Source of the DNA: Streptomyces hayashii
GTDB lineage: Bacteria; Actinomycetota; Actinomycetes; Streptomycetales; Streptomycetaceae
Length of the DNA: 33,410 nt
NCBI RefSeq assembly: GCF_024539815.1
Contig: NZ_JAHHIU010000152.1
Coordinates: forward strand, 1 to 33,410
Direction of reading: 5' to 3'
The position numbers and the translations under genes are program-made. Of the stretch, positions 25,457-33,410 are shown one piece after another. Each line of letters begins with the position of its first letter. Position 1 is the first letter of the stretch. The notes beneath the pieces are model-generated. The model was not told the DNA's origin. It did not search any database and saw nothing but the letters and a program-made list of their open reading frames with translations.

Positions 25457-27873
25457 GCTACGGGGCTGGTCGGTCGGGAGGCCGGGCAAGGACGCGGGTC
25501 CAGGTGGGTCTCCAGGCCCACGAGGACATCAGGCGTCGGGGTGGCGCCGTGGGGGACGCGGTCGCGACCTTCGTCCACCGACTCCGAGCCGACCGGAACA
25601 ACCGGGCTCTGCGCCGGAACTTCCTGCGGGCCGCGGGTGACAACGGAGATCTGTACGTCGCGCACGCGGACACCTGCATGGTCCTGCTTCTGTCGACCGA
25701 CAGCGAGAACGAGATGCGGGTCCTCGCGGTGCGCGACGGAGCCCTGGCCGGTGCCGAACTCGCCCGGCTCACCGTCGAGATCAACCCAGTGTCGGGCGCG
25801 ATCGAGGTGGTTGACCAGAGCCAGGTCAGCGCCAACGTCATCGCCCTGCCGGACCGGCCCGAACCCACCGCGGAAGAGGCCACGTGCGACGGGACGGCGA
25901 CGGCCGCCCCACCGGAGGCTCTTCGCGCCGAAGTCGCCGCACCGATGTCTACCAGCAGCCTCCGCACTCCGCTCTTCGCCCGTTACGACGACGAGCTTCT
26001 CCTCGACCTCGGAGTCGTCCGTTCCCTCCTGCCGACGCTGCGGAAGGTCTGCACCGACGAGCAGTTCGAGGGACTGCTCACCAACAACCTTCCGGAACTC
26101 ACGCGGGACGTCCTCCTCGCACTGCGCGACCGTGTGGATCCGAAGCAGGTGCGGCAGTACATCACGGAGAAGTGGCGTTCCGAGGAGGACGTCAATCCCC
26201 GTGACTGGTCCCGTGCGGCCCACCGTGCCGTGTCCCAGGCCGAGACCGACGACGACGCCGTACTCGGCGCGCTCGGCAAGAGCTTCGACGCATGGAGGCT
26301 GTTCCTCCACCCCGAGCAGAAGCGCCTCGCCATCGGTGATTTCAAGGGCTCGGCGAAGGTGACGGGCGGTCCCGGTACCGGCAAGACGGTCGTGGCCCTC
26401 CACCGGGTGCGCCACCTGGTCGACCGGCTGCAGCCCGGCCACTCCCATGCGGTTCTGCTCACCACGTACAACGTCAACCTTGCGCTGGATCTCAAGGAGC
26501 GGCTGCGCCAGCTGGGCGGCGACGAACTGTTGCGGCGCGTCGACGTCAAGTCGGTCGATGTACTCGCCGGCGAGATCGTTCAGGAGGCCAGGGTCGAGCT
26601 GGGTCGGCCGATCGACGACAGTGCGGCCATGAACCTGTGGCACACCGTGATCACCGAGGCCAACCGGTTCGAGTACGACGCCGAATTTCTGGACAGCGAG
26701 TTCAAGCATGTGATCGTCGCGGGCGGATGCGGCTCCTGGGAAACCTACCGACGCGTCAGCCGCTCGGGGCGCCCACGCATCAGCACCGCCCAGCGCCACG
26801 AGATCTGGCAGCTCATGCTCGCCTACCAGGCCCACTTGGAATCCCCGCCGCTGCAGACGACGTACGCGCTGATCGCCGACAAGGCGGCTGCCATCGAACA
26901 GCGCCGGATGGCCCGCTCCGAGGAACAGGCCCGCTACAAGGAGGAAGTGGGAGGCCGTGACCTGGTTCACCGCGAGGCGGGCAGCGGCATGTGGCTCAAG
27001 CCGCGTTACCAGCACATCGTCGTCGACGAGGCACAGGACCTGTCCGCCTCGCATTGGCGGATGCTGCGCGCCATGGTCCGCAAGGGCCCGAACGACGTCT
27101 TCCTCGTCGGGGACGCCCACCAGCGCATCTACGGCAATCGGGTCGTCCTTGGCCACCAGGGCATCGAGGTACGCGGCCGTGCCTCACGACGTCTCACCCT
27201 CAACTACCGCACCACGCGGCAGATCCTGGGCAGCGCGAACCGTCTGATCGAGGGTGCCCCTTTCGATGACCTGGACGTGGGGACCGACACGCTCGACGGA
27301 TACCGCTCCGTCCTCACCGGCCTGGCCCCACAGTTCTGGCGGGCCCCGGACCGGCTCACCGAGATGCGGGCCGTGGCGACCCTCATCCAGGAACGCCACG
27401 ACACCTACGGCACGCCGTACTCCGCTATGGCCGTGAGCGTGCCCGACGGGAGCTCAGCCCAGGAGTTCGCCAATGTTCTGGCCCGGGAACCCTTCCGCAT
27501 CCCTGTGGTCGAGTTGAGGCGAGAAGGAGTTCGGGCCGACCTGGACGCCGTACGCATCGGCACCATGCACCGTTTCAAGGGCCTGGAGTTCCAGCGCGTC
27601 TTCCTTACGTCCGTCGGTGAGGGCCAGGTGCCGCATCAGCGCATCGAGCAGTACCGGCTCGCGAATCCGGACCGCTACCGTCAGGAGGAACAGCGGGCCC
27701 GCTCCTTGGTCTTCGTCGCCGCTACCCGCGCCCGTGACGAGCTTGTGGTGACGTGGAGTGGAAAAGCCAGCCGATTCCTTCCGGGCAACGCTGACGATAC
27801 CGCCCACCGCGCCTCGGACCTGCTCCGGCACGATGGGCCGCCGTCCGGCTCATCGAGCTCCGCGGCTGCTTGA
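25453..27873 (+). CDS. UvrD/Rep-type superfamily 1 helicase with RelE-like N-terminus
   Basis: An 806-aa protein, ATG 25453 overlapping the preceding stop. Helicase motifs are complete: Walker A TGGPGTGKT (304-312), VDEAQD (524-529), VGDAHQRIYG (about 552-561), LNYRTT (583-588), GTMHRFKGLEF (703-713) and VAATRARDEL (about 755-764). Residues about 25-120 end in LTVEINPVSGAIEVVD. This matches the tail of the RelE-like domain that many actinobacterial UvrD-like helicases carry. The following LFARYDDELLLDLGV segment also matches that architecture. RelE catalytic residues are not obvious, so the domain may be structural. It would be a 3'-5' DNA translocase working with the DUF1998 helicase. A Ser/Ala-rich tail ends the protein. 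No nuclease domain is seen. Confidence 0.88.
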   Translation: MSYGAGRSGGRARTRVQVGLQAHEDIRRRGGAVGDAVATFVHRLRADRNNRALRRNFLRAAGDNGDLYVAHADTCMVLLLSTDSENEMRVLAVRDGALAGAELARLTVEINPVSGAIEVVDQSQVSANVIALPDRPEPTAEEATCDGTATAAPPEALRAEVAAPMSTSSLRTPLFARYDDELLLDLGVVRSLLPTLRKVCTDEQFEGLLTNNLPELTRDVLLALRDRVDPKQVRQYITEKWRSEEDVNPRDWSRAAHRAVSQAETDDDAVLGALGKSFDAWRLFLHPEQKRLAIGDFKGSAKVTGGPGTGKTVVALHRVRHLVDRLQPGHSHAVLLTTYNVNLALDLKERLRQLGGDELLRRVDVKSVDVLAGEIVQEARVELGRPIDDSAAMNLWHTVITEANRFEYDAEFLDSEFKHVIVAGGCGSWETYRRVSRSGRPRISTAQRHEIWQLMLAYQAHLESPPLQTTYALIADKAAAIEQRRMARSEEQARYKEEVGGRDLVHREAGSGMWLKPRYQHIVVDEAQDLSASHWRMLRAMVRKGPNDVFLVGDAHQRIYGNRVVLGHQGIEVRGRASRRLTLNYRTTRQILGSANRLIEGAPFDDLDVGTDTLDGYRSVLTGLAPQFWRAPDRLTEMRAVATLIQERHDTYGTPYSAMAVSVPDGSSAQEFANVLAREPFRIPVVELRREGVRADLDAVRIGTMHRFKGLEFQRVFLTSVGEGQVPHQRIEQYRLANPDRYRQEEQRARSLVFVAATRARDELVVTWSGKASRFLPGNADDTAHRASDLLRHDGPPSGSSSSAAA

Positions 27874-27942
27874 TCGGGCCGCGAAGTGCGACGGTGGGCC
27901 GGTCTTCACCGTCAGGGGCCGTCGTTCTCCTAGGCGATGGTT

Positions 27943-27982
27943 GGACGGAGACCGGGAGCGGTAGTCCGCTCGGCCTCCGTCC
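27943..27982. terminator. Hairpin terminator between the UvrD-like gene and the permease gene
   Basis: GGACGGAG (27943-27950) pairs with CTCCGTCC (27975-27982), and AGCGG pairs with CCGCT around a TAGT loop at the centre. It lies between two convergent genes and probably ends transcription from both sides. It has no T-run. Confidence 0.7.
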
Positions 27983-27998
27983 CGTTGCGCCCGCCGGC

Positions 27999-29453
27999 TC
28001 AGGACACGTGCCCTTCTTTCCTGGCGTTCAGGCGTCCGCGGACCACCGCGAACACCACCACCGCGATGGCCACCGCCGTGGACAGGACCACCTGGTCGCG
28101 GCCGCCGCCGTCGGCCGTGTCGGTGAGCATGTAGCCCAGGACGAAGACGATCAGGGCGATCGTCGCCCAGGTCAGGTAGGGGTAGAGCCACATCCTCACG
28201 ACCAGCTTCTCCGGTGACTCGCGCTCGATGATCTTGCGCATCCGCAGCTGGGAGAAGCAGATCACCAGCCACACGAACAGGGCGATCGCGCCGGAGGAGT
28301 TGAGCAGGAACTGGAAGACCGTGTCGGGCCAGAGGTAGTTGAAGGCGACCGCGACGAAGCCGAAGACCACCGAGGCGAGGATGGCCGAGCGCGGGACGCC
28401 GCGGCCGCTGGTCTTCCCGAAGGCGGCCGGGGCGTCGTTGCGGCGGCCGAGCGAGAAGGCCATGCGCGAGGCGGTGTACAGGCCCGAGTTGAGGCAGGAC
28501 AGCACCGAGGTCAGCACGATGGTGTTCATGATCTGGGCCGCGTGCGGGATGCCGATGGAGCTCAGGGCGGCGACGTACGAGCCGTCCTTGAGGATCGCCG
28601 GGTCGTCCCAGCGCAGCAGCGACACCACGATCAGGATCGAGCCCAGGTAGAACACCGCGATCCGCCAGATCACGCTGTTGGTGGCCTTGGTGACGGCGGC
28701 GCGCGGGTCGGGGGTCTCGCCCGCCGCGAGGGTGACGATCTCGCTGCCCATGAAGGAGAAGACGACCATCAGGACGCCGGTGAGGATGGCGCCGGGGCCG
28801 TGCGGCAGGAAGCCGCCGTGCGCGGTGAGGTTGGAGAAGCCGCTCGCGGGGTGGTCGGAGCCGGGGAGCAGTCCGAAGATCGCGAGGCCGCCGAGCACGA
28901 TGAACGCGGCGATGGCGACGACCTTGATGCCGGCGAACCAGAACTCGAACTCACCGTAGGAGCTGACCGAGGCGAGGTTGGTGGCCGTCAGGACGATCAT
29001 GACGATCAGGGCCCAGCCCCACTGGGGGACCGCGGGGATCCAGCCGGCCAGGATCTTGGCCCCGGCCGTCGCCTCCACGGCGAGCACCACGACCCAGAAG
29101 AACCAGTACAGCCAGCCGATGGTGAAGCCCGCCCAGCGGCCGAGCGCGCGGTCCGCGTAGGCGGAGAACGAACCGGAGGTCGGGTTGGCCGCGGCCATCT
29201 CGCCGAGCATGCGCATCACGAGGACGACGAGGACGCCGACGAGCGCGTAGGAGACGAGGATGCCGGGTCCCGCGGCGGCGATGCCGGAGCCGGAGCCCAC
29301 GAACAGCCCGGCGCCGATGACCCCGCCGATCGCGATCATCGACAGGTGGCGGTTCTTGAGTCCGGCCTGGAGGCCGCCGGACTCGCCGGACTCGCCGGGT
29401 TCGCTGGACTTGCCGGGCTCGGAGGGAGGGGTTCTGGGGACGGTTGTGGTCAT
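27999..29453 (-). CDS. Amino acid permease (APC superfamily, GabP-like)
   Basis: A 484-aa protein starting MTTTVPRTPPSEPGKSSEPG. The start at 29453 is chosen over ATG 29465 and a TTG at 29525 because GGATGTCGAG precedes it and a promoter is predicted at 29504-29533. After a Ser/Glu-rich cytosolic tail come about twelve membrane helices. The first carries the family signature AIGGVIGAGLFVGSGSGI, and a loop has EIVTLAAGETPDPRAAVTKA, as in GABA/amino acid:proton symporters of the AAT group. It would import an amino acid or GABA; the exact substrate is unclear. It diverges from a GntR regulator, which probably controls it. It belongs to the metabolic flank rather than the defence block. Confidence 0.92.
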   Translation of the reverse strand: MTTTVPRTPPSEPGKSSEPGESGESGGLQAGLKNRHLSMIAIGGVIGAGLFVGSGSGIAAAGPGILVSYALVGVLVVLVMRMLGEMAAANPTSGSFSAYADRALGRWAGFTIGWLYWFFWVVVLAVEATAGAKILAGWIPAVPQWGWALIVMIVLTATNLASVSSYGEFEFWFAGIKVVAIAAFIVLGGLAIFGLLPGSDHPASGFSNLTAHGGFLPHGPGAILTGVLMVVFSFMGSEIVTLAAGETPDPRAAVTKATNSVIWRIAVFYLGSILIVVSLLRWDDPAILKDGSYVAALSSIGIPHAAQIMNTIVLTSVLSCLNSGLYTASRMAFSLGRRNDAPAAFGKTSGRGVPRSAILASVVFGFVAVAFNYLWPDTVFQFLLNSSGAIALFVWLVICFSQLRMRKIIERESPEKLVVRMWLYPYLTWATIALIVFVLGYMLTDTADGGGRDQVVLSTAVAIAVVVFAVVRGRLNARKEGHVS

Positions 29454-29503
29454 CTCGACATCCATGGGGAGAGAGCGGACAGGAGTGCGGACCAAGGCTC
29501 TGG

Positions 29504-29550
29504 AAATTAGTTCAGTACGATCCAAAAGAACAAGACTTGTTTAAGTGTTC
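29504..29550 (-). promoter_or_regulatory. Permease promoter with nested palindromes
   Basis: On the minus strand, TTGTTC (complement of 29528-29533) and TAATTT (complement of 29504-29509) lie 18 bp apart, a good vegetative-type promoter. AACAAG-A-CTTGTT (29529-29541) is a perfect palindrome over the -35. Wider arms GAACA (29528-29532) and TGTTC (29546-29550) enclose it. This is a likely operator for the neighbouring GntR protein. Confidence 0.55.
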
Positions 29551-29614
29551 ACCTTGCTCTATTTTTCGTGCAGCGCGGACCCCACGTTTCCGGGAGCCCT
29601 CTGTGGACCACACC

Positions 29615-29642
29615 GTGACCCCGTTCGGCAGGCCGTTAAGGT
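29615..29642 (+). promoter_or_regulatory. GntR gene promoter, probably leaderless
   Basis: GTGACC (29615-29620) and TAAGGT (29637-29642) form a -35/-10 pair with a 16-bp spacer. The start point would fall on or next to the GTG codon at 29649, which has no Shine-Dalgarno sequence, so a leaderless mRNA is likely. Confidence 0.45.
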
Positions 29643-29648
29643 GGCGCC

Positions 29649-30395
29649 GTGGTGAATGCAGCGGGCAAGTTCGGCCCCTACACCGGCTGGGACACTCGTG
29701 TGCTCGCCGGCCGGGGCCCCACGGGAGCGGAGCTCGTCCGGTCCCGGATCGCCCTGCGGGTGCGTCTGGGCTCGGTGTCGCCGGGGGACCGGCTGCCGGA
29801 CGCGGGAGTCCTCGCCGAGGAGCTCGGGATCAGTGAGATCACCGTGCGCCGGGCGCTGGAGGCCATGTGCCAGGACGGCCTGCTCGACCGCCGTCGCGGC
29901 CGGGCGGGCGGAACCTTCGTCGCGACGGACTGGGACGCCGTCGTCGCCGTGATGCACGACGCGGACGAGGCTGCCGCACTGGACGCCTTCCACCTGCTGC
30001 TTGAGTGCGGGCTCGTGGCGCACGCCGCGGGAGAGCACCCCCGAGGTCCGCTCGACGCCCCGGTCGACGACCCCGTCGAGAACCCGCTCGACGGTCCGCT
30101 CGACGGGCTGCGCGCGCTGGTCGAGGAGATGGACCTCACCGACGACGCGGCGCACCTGCTCCAACTGGAGACCCGCTTCCACCTCGACCTCGCCCAGGCG
30201 CTCGGCGGCGCCGGGATCCGGGAGTTCGCCGCCGACCTGCTCGGCCGGCAGTGCCTGCTGGGGCCCGCGCCGGCCCCCGCGCACGTGCGGGCCCGCAACC
30301 GCTGTCACGCCGACCTGCTCGACGAACTCGCCCGCGGCGCGATGGACCCGGCGGTCCGAGCGGTGAAGGCGCACCAGCACGCCGAACCGCGCTGA
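29649..30395 (+). CDS. GntR-family transcriptional regulator (FadR/FCD type)
   Basis: A 248-aa protein, GTG start at 29649 (a second GTG follows directly). The winged helix covers about residues 25-95: AELVRSRIALRVRLGSVSPG, GDRLPD, AEELGISEITVRRALEAM, then DGLLDRRRGRAGGTFV. The C-terminal part is helical with the FCD-like LETRFHLDLAQALGG segment carrying a metal- or ligand-binding His. A short repetitive segment (PLDAPVDDPVENPLDGPLDG) of PxD-like units interrupts this domain and is unusual. It lies between two divergent permease genes and probably represses one or both until an amino acid-like ligand binds. The downstream permease gene starts 22 bp away. Confidence 0.9.
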   Translation: MVNAAGKFGPYTGWDTRVLAGRGPTGAELVRSRIALRVRLGSVSPGDRLPDAGVLAEELGISEITVRRALEAMCQDGLLDRRRGRAGGTFVATDWDAVVAVMHDADEAAALDAFHLLLECGLVAHAAGEHPRGPLDAPVDDPVENPLDGPLDGLRALVEEMDLTDDAAHLLQLETRFHLDLAQALGGAGIREFAADLLGRQCLLGPAPAPAHVRARNRCHADLLDELARGAMDPAVRAVKAHQHAEPR

Positions 30396-30417
30396 CCTCT
30401 TCGAAGGAGCTGTCGCC

Positions 30418-31890
30418 ATGTCCCACCACGGACCCGTCGGACCGTCGCCGACGTCGGGTCGCGCCGGCGGCCCGCCCCAGCGGCTGCGCGGCGGAGTCCT
30501 CGGGATGGCGGACATCGCCGCCGCCACGATGGCCAACGTCGGTCCCGCCATGAGCTTCTTCTTCGGCTTCGCGTTCCTCGCCACCACCGCGGGCGTCGCC
30601 TCCCCGCTGACCATCGTCGCGGCGGGCGCGGCGGTCGCGCTGTTCGGCAACACGCTGGCCGAGTTCTCCCGGGCGCACCCCTCGGCGGGCAGTTTCACCA
30701 CCTTCGTCGGCAAGACCTTCGGGCCGGTCAGCGCCGTCACCACGGCTCTGCTCGCCGGACTCGGCTACATCATCGCGATGGCCTCCGTGATCGCGATCTC
30801 CGGCGGGTTCATGCAGATCACCCTGAACCACTACACCGGCGTCGACCTGCCGTGGATCATCTGGACGGTGCTGCTGACCGGCCTGTCGGTGGTGCTGATG
30901 CTGCGCGGGATCGGCGTGTCCACCAAATGGGCCGGCTACTTCTTCGGCGTCGAGATGCTCGTGCTGGTCGTGGTGTCGGTGGCGGCGCTCGTCGAGCACC
31001 GCGGCGACCTCTCCGCGGCCCCGTTCCTGCCCTCCCACCTCACCCACGGCGTCAAGGGCCTCGCGGCGGGCTTCCCGCTGGCGGTCTACCTGTTCATCGG
31101 CTGGGAGAACTCGGCCGCGCTGGCCGAGGAGACGGAGAACCCGCGGCGCAACGTCGGCCGCGCCGTGTTCTCCTCCGTCGCGATCATGACGGTGAGCTAC
31201 ATCCTCTTCTCCTACGCCACGGTCACCGGCTTCGGCTACGACGTGCAGCGGCTCGGCGCGTCCCGGATCCCCTTCGTCGACGTCGCCCAGCACACCCTCG
31301 GGGCACTCGCCGTCCTCGCCTACGTCGGCGGGCTGACCTCCACGCTCGGCGTGCTGATCGCGGGCATCAACTCGCAGGCCAGGCTGGTGTTCAACGCCGG
31401 ACGCGAGGGGCTGCTGCCGTCCTTCTTCGGCTATGTGCACCCCACGCGCCGCACGCCCAACAACGCGATCGTCACCTTCGCCGCGACCGCGCTGCTGATC
31501 ATCGTCGGCTGGGGCGCGGGGCATGTGCTCGGGAACGACGGCGGTCCGATGAACCCGGTCGTGTTCTTCGCCGAGTCGTCGAGCCTGGGCGCCATCCTGA
31601 TCCTGCTGGTCTACCTCGCCTCCAACATCGCGCTGCCGCTGTACTACCGCAGGTACCGGCCGCAGGAGTTCAGGATCCTGCGGCACGTGGTGCTGCCCGC
31701 GGTCGGCGCGCTCACCGTCCTGATCCCGCTGTACTACCTCGCCAAGCCCGGCCAGCCCGCCCCGTACAGCTGGTTCCCGTACGCGGCGCTGGCCGCCCTG
31801 CTGGCGGCCGTCTGTTACGCGGCCCTCCTGGTCCGGCGCGACCCGGGGCTGGCCGAGCGCGTCGGATCGGTCGTCGCCGACGCGGAGTGA
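30418..31890 (+). CDS. APC-superfamily amino acid/amine permease
   Basis: A 490-aa membrane protein with about twelve helices, start ATG 30418 with AAGGAG 8 nt upstream. After a Gly/Pro-rich tail comes MADIAAATMANVGPAMSFFF. A conserved YLFIGWENSAALAEETENPR segment and GINSQARLVFNAGREGLLP place it in the APC family of amino acid or amine permeases. It lies in the cytoplasmic membrane. It is probably co-transcribed with the GntR regulator (22-bp gap) and is a different subfamily from the divergent permease. Substrate unknown. Confidence 0.92.
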   Translation: MSHHGPVGPSPTSGRAGGPPQRLRGGVLGMADIAAATMANVGPAMSFFFGFAFLATTAGVASPLTIVAAGAAVALFGNTLAEFSRAHPSAGSFTTFVGKTFGPVSAVTTALLAGLGYIIAMASVIAISGGFMQITLNHYTGVDLPWIIWTVLLTGLSVVLMLRGIGVSTKWAGYFFGVEMLVLVVVSVAALVEHRGDLSAAPFLPSHLTHGVKGLAAGFPLAVYLFIGWENSAALAEETENPRRNVGRAVFSSVAIMTVSYILFSYATVTGFGYDVQRLGASRIPFVDVAQHTLGALAVLAYVGGLTSTLGVLIAGINSQARLVFNAGREGLLPSFFGYVHPTRRTPNNAIVTFAATALLIIVGWGAGHVLGNDGGPMNPVVFFAESSSLGAILILLVYLASNIALPLYYRRYRPQEFRILRHVVLPAVGALTVLIPLYYLAKPGQPAPYSWFPYAALAALLAAVCYAALLVRRDPGLAERVGSVVADAE

Positions 31891-31921
31891 CCTCGGAGAT
31901 CACGGGCCGACGGGCTCGCTC

Positions 31922-33410
31922 TCACGAGACCGCGGCCTCCAGGTACTGCCCGAGGTAGCGGAACCTGCCGTCGGCGACCTGGTAGTCGAACATCGCGTCG
32001 TGATTGAAGCCGTAGCTCTGCACGTACCTGACGGTGCGGGTGATCCCGGTGTGGGACACCTCGCGGAGTCTGCGGGCGATGGCCCCGCGCTCCCTCAGCG
32101 CCGTGCCGTCCTGGGTGCAGGCCTCCGCCAGGAACATCACGGCGTCGTAGGCCTCGGCCGCGTACCAGCCGGGGGCGGCGCCGTACCGGCGGCGGTAGGC
32201 GGCGGTGAAGGCCCGGACGGAGGGGCGGACCGCGGGGTCGACGAAGGAGGTCGTGAGGACCCAGCCGGTCGCGGCCGCGCCGGCGGCGGCGAGGAACGCG
32301 GGGCCGAAGGCGCCTTCCGTCGCCATACGGGTTCCGGTGAACCCGGCGGCGTGCAGGGCGGCCGCCAGTCCGGCGGTCCGTGGCGCGTCACCCGTGCACA
32401 GGACGGCGTCCGAACCCGCGGCCAGCACCTCCGCGGCCAGCGCCGTGTAGTCGATCTTCCCGGCGGGGACGCTGGTCAGCGTGGCGCCCCGGCCGGCCTG
32501 GCGCAGTGCGCGCTGGGTCTGGTCGCACAGCGTCCAGGCGAGGTCGCCCTGCGCCCGGTCGTCCACCAGGAACACCTTGCGCGCGTCGGCGTGGTTGCCG
32601 AGGTAGCGGACGCAGGGGGCGGCGAAGAGGTCGTCCTTGACGTGCAGCGCGGCGTGGGAGTGGAACAGGTTGAGGCCGAGCGCATCGTTCAGGGTGTCGG
32701 CGCCCACCGAGACCGACACCACCGGCATCGCCGCCTTGGTGTACGTGGCCTCGGAACCGAGGAAGCACGCGTCGGTCGTGGGCCCCAGGACCGCCGAGAC
32801 GGCCGGGGTCCCCGTGAGCTGCCGGGCCAGGTCGGCGGCTCTGCCCGGGGCGCCGCCGTCGTCGTAGGGGAGCAGCTTCAGGCGGAAGGGGCGGTCGCTG
32901 CGGCCGTTGACCTGTTCGACGGCCAGCCGGGCGCCGTTGAGCTGGGCGTTGCCGCTCTCTCTGCGGACGCCGGTCAGGTCGCCGTGGAACGCCACGACGA
33001 GTTCGGGGCGCGGACCCGTCGAGGACGGAGGAGGCGTCGCCGTTCCCGGGCGGGTGCTCCACCACCAGGCCCCGCCGCCCGCCGCCAGCACCCCGGCCGT
33101 GGAGCCGAGGCGCAGGAAGCTGCGGCGGCGCAGGCCGAGCACGGTGGGCGCGGCGGGCGGGGCGGCCGTGAGGGCCGTCATCGTCGCGGCGTCCGGCGAC
33201 ACGGGCGGCACCGGGGAAGCGGGGGACCCGGCGGACGCCCGGTTCGCCGGCGCGGACACCTGGGTCGGCTCGATGGCGCCGATGGCGAGCACGGCGGCGG
33301 ACCGGTCGTTGATCAGCCGGGTGACCGGGGCGGGGAGCCAGTCCGCCGACTCGCCCGGATCACCGTCCCGTCCCGAGCCGCCCGCCCCTCCCGGGCCACC
33401 TGCCCTTCCC
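31922..33410 (-). CDS. Ser/Thr kinase–ABC-type ligand-binding fusion, C-terminal part (runs off the window)
   Basis: The minus-strand frame is open from the window end (33410) to 31922. The first visible residues (Gly-rich, then ADWLPAPVTRLINDRSAAVL) look like the linker that follows the kinase domain in Streptomyces kinase/substrate-binding fusions; the kinase itself lies outside. RRRSFLRLGSTAGVLAAGGG (near 33075-33130) is a single hydrophobic anchor preceded by a twin-arginine motif. The rest is a Leu/Ile/Val-type periplasmic binding fold (VVAFHGDLTGVRRESGNAQL, GARLAVEQVNG, AVLGPTTDACFLGSEATYTK, YAAEAYDAVMFLAEA). The binding domain would face outward and signal to the cytosolic kinase. It is convergent with the permease gene upstream. 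A GTG at 33292 is open as a start, but the conserved upstream linker argues against it. Confidence 0.8.
   Translation of the reverse strand, partial: GRAGGPGGAGGSGRDGDPGESADWLPAPVTRLINDRSAAVLAIGAIEPTQVSAPANRASAGSPASPVPPVSPDAATMTALTAAPPAAPTVLGLRRRSFLRLGSTAGVLAAGGGAWWWSTRPGTATPPPSSTGPRPELVVAFHGDLTGVRRESGNAQLNGARLAVEQVNGRSDRPFRLKLLPYDDGGAPGRAADLARQLTGTPAVSAVLGPTTDACFLGSEATYTKAAMPVVSVSVGADTLNDALGLNLFHSHAALHVKDDLFAAPCVRYLGNHADARKVFLVDDRAQGDLAWTLCDQTQRALRQAGRGATLTSVPAGKIDYTALAAEVLAAGSDAVLCTGDAPRTAGLAAALHAAGFTGTRMATEGAFGPAFLAAAGAAATGWVLTTSFVDPAVRPSVRAFTAAYRRRYGAAPGWYAAEAYDAVMFLAEACTQDGTALRERGAIARRLREVSHTGITRTVRYVQSYGFNHDAMFDYQVADGRFRYLGQYLEAAVS

Noticed and set aside
5592..27873. A BREX/Pgl system
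   Set aside because: Kinase and PglX-like methylase fit, but no PglZ phosphatase, PglY or BrxC ATPase is present in the window.
5592..27873. A complete canonical class 1 DISARM
   Set aside because: No separate drmB and no PLD (HxKxxxxD) protein was seen; the kinase and UvrD-type helicase are extra.
27874..28000. Attachment-site repeat matching the rnpB 3' end at the right border
   Set aside because: No matching direct repeat could be found by eye, and no integrase is present.

Overview
The window looks like chromosome from a Streptomyces or a close actinomycete. GC is very high, third codon positions are strongly G/C, and GTG starts and ATGA/GTGA gene overlaps are common. The families are also typical of that group: an XRE (DUF5753-like)/DUF397/HATPase cassette, a Ser/Thr kinase fused to an ABC-type binding protein, and an actinobacterial RNase P RNA. 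No tRNA, rRNA, CRISPR array, IS element or integrase was seen.

Left flank (1-3280): a partial FAD monooxygenase diverges from its TetR-type regulator. An AraC regulator and an EamA/DMT exporter follow, then rnpB, the RNA subunit of RNase P. The rnpB promoter and 5' end lie inside the 3' end of the exporter reading frame. About 500 bp of apparently decayed, non-genic sequence follows rnpB.

Centre (3787-27873): a defence-island-like block of very large nucleic-acid-processing proteins. On the minus strand is a three-part protein: an EVE/PUA-like N-terminus, two CBS motifs, and a C-terminal HEPN RNase motif (RN-SLM-H). Divergent from it, reading right, are a soluble Ser/Thr kinase, a SNF2/RapA-like helicase (DrmD-like), a 1840-aa Eco57I/PglX-like adenine-N6 DNA methyltransferase, a 2342-aa DEAD-type helicase with DUF1998 and a Vsr/DUF559-like tail, and a UvrD/Rep-type helicase with a RelE-like N-terminus. 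SNF2 helicase, adenine methylase and helicase-DUF1998 recall class 1 DISARM. However, no separate drmB and no PLD nuclease (drmC) were seen, a kinase and a UvrD-type helicase are added, and there is no PglZ or BrxC as in BREX/Pgl. I read it as a hybrid, DISARM-related anti-phage system that may not have been described. Between the methylase and the DUF1998 helicase sits a separate cassette: a terminator, DUF397 plus XRE regulator (minus), an anti-sigma-like ATPase, and a YefM/RelE toxin-antitoxin pair.

Right flank (27999-33410): two APC-superfamily permeases on either side of a GntR regulator, then the C-terminal part of a membrane Ser/Thr kinase fused to a periplasmic-type ligand-binding domain, which runs off the window.

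In the proposed central system, the methylase would mark self DNA. The SNF2, DUF1998 and UvrD motors would act on unmarked DNA. The kinase could gate activity. The EVE-CBS-HEPN protein could be a nucleotide- or modified-base-sensing RNase that acts as a back-up abortive response. Family calls rest on motifs read in the sequence; the roles and the cooperation between genes are inference.
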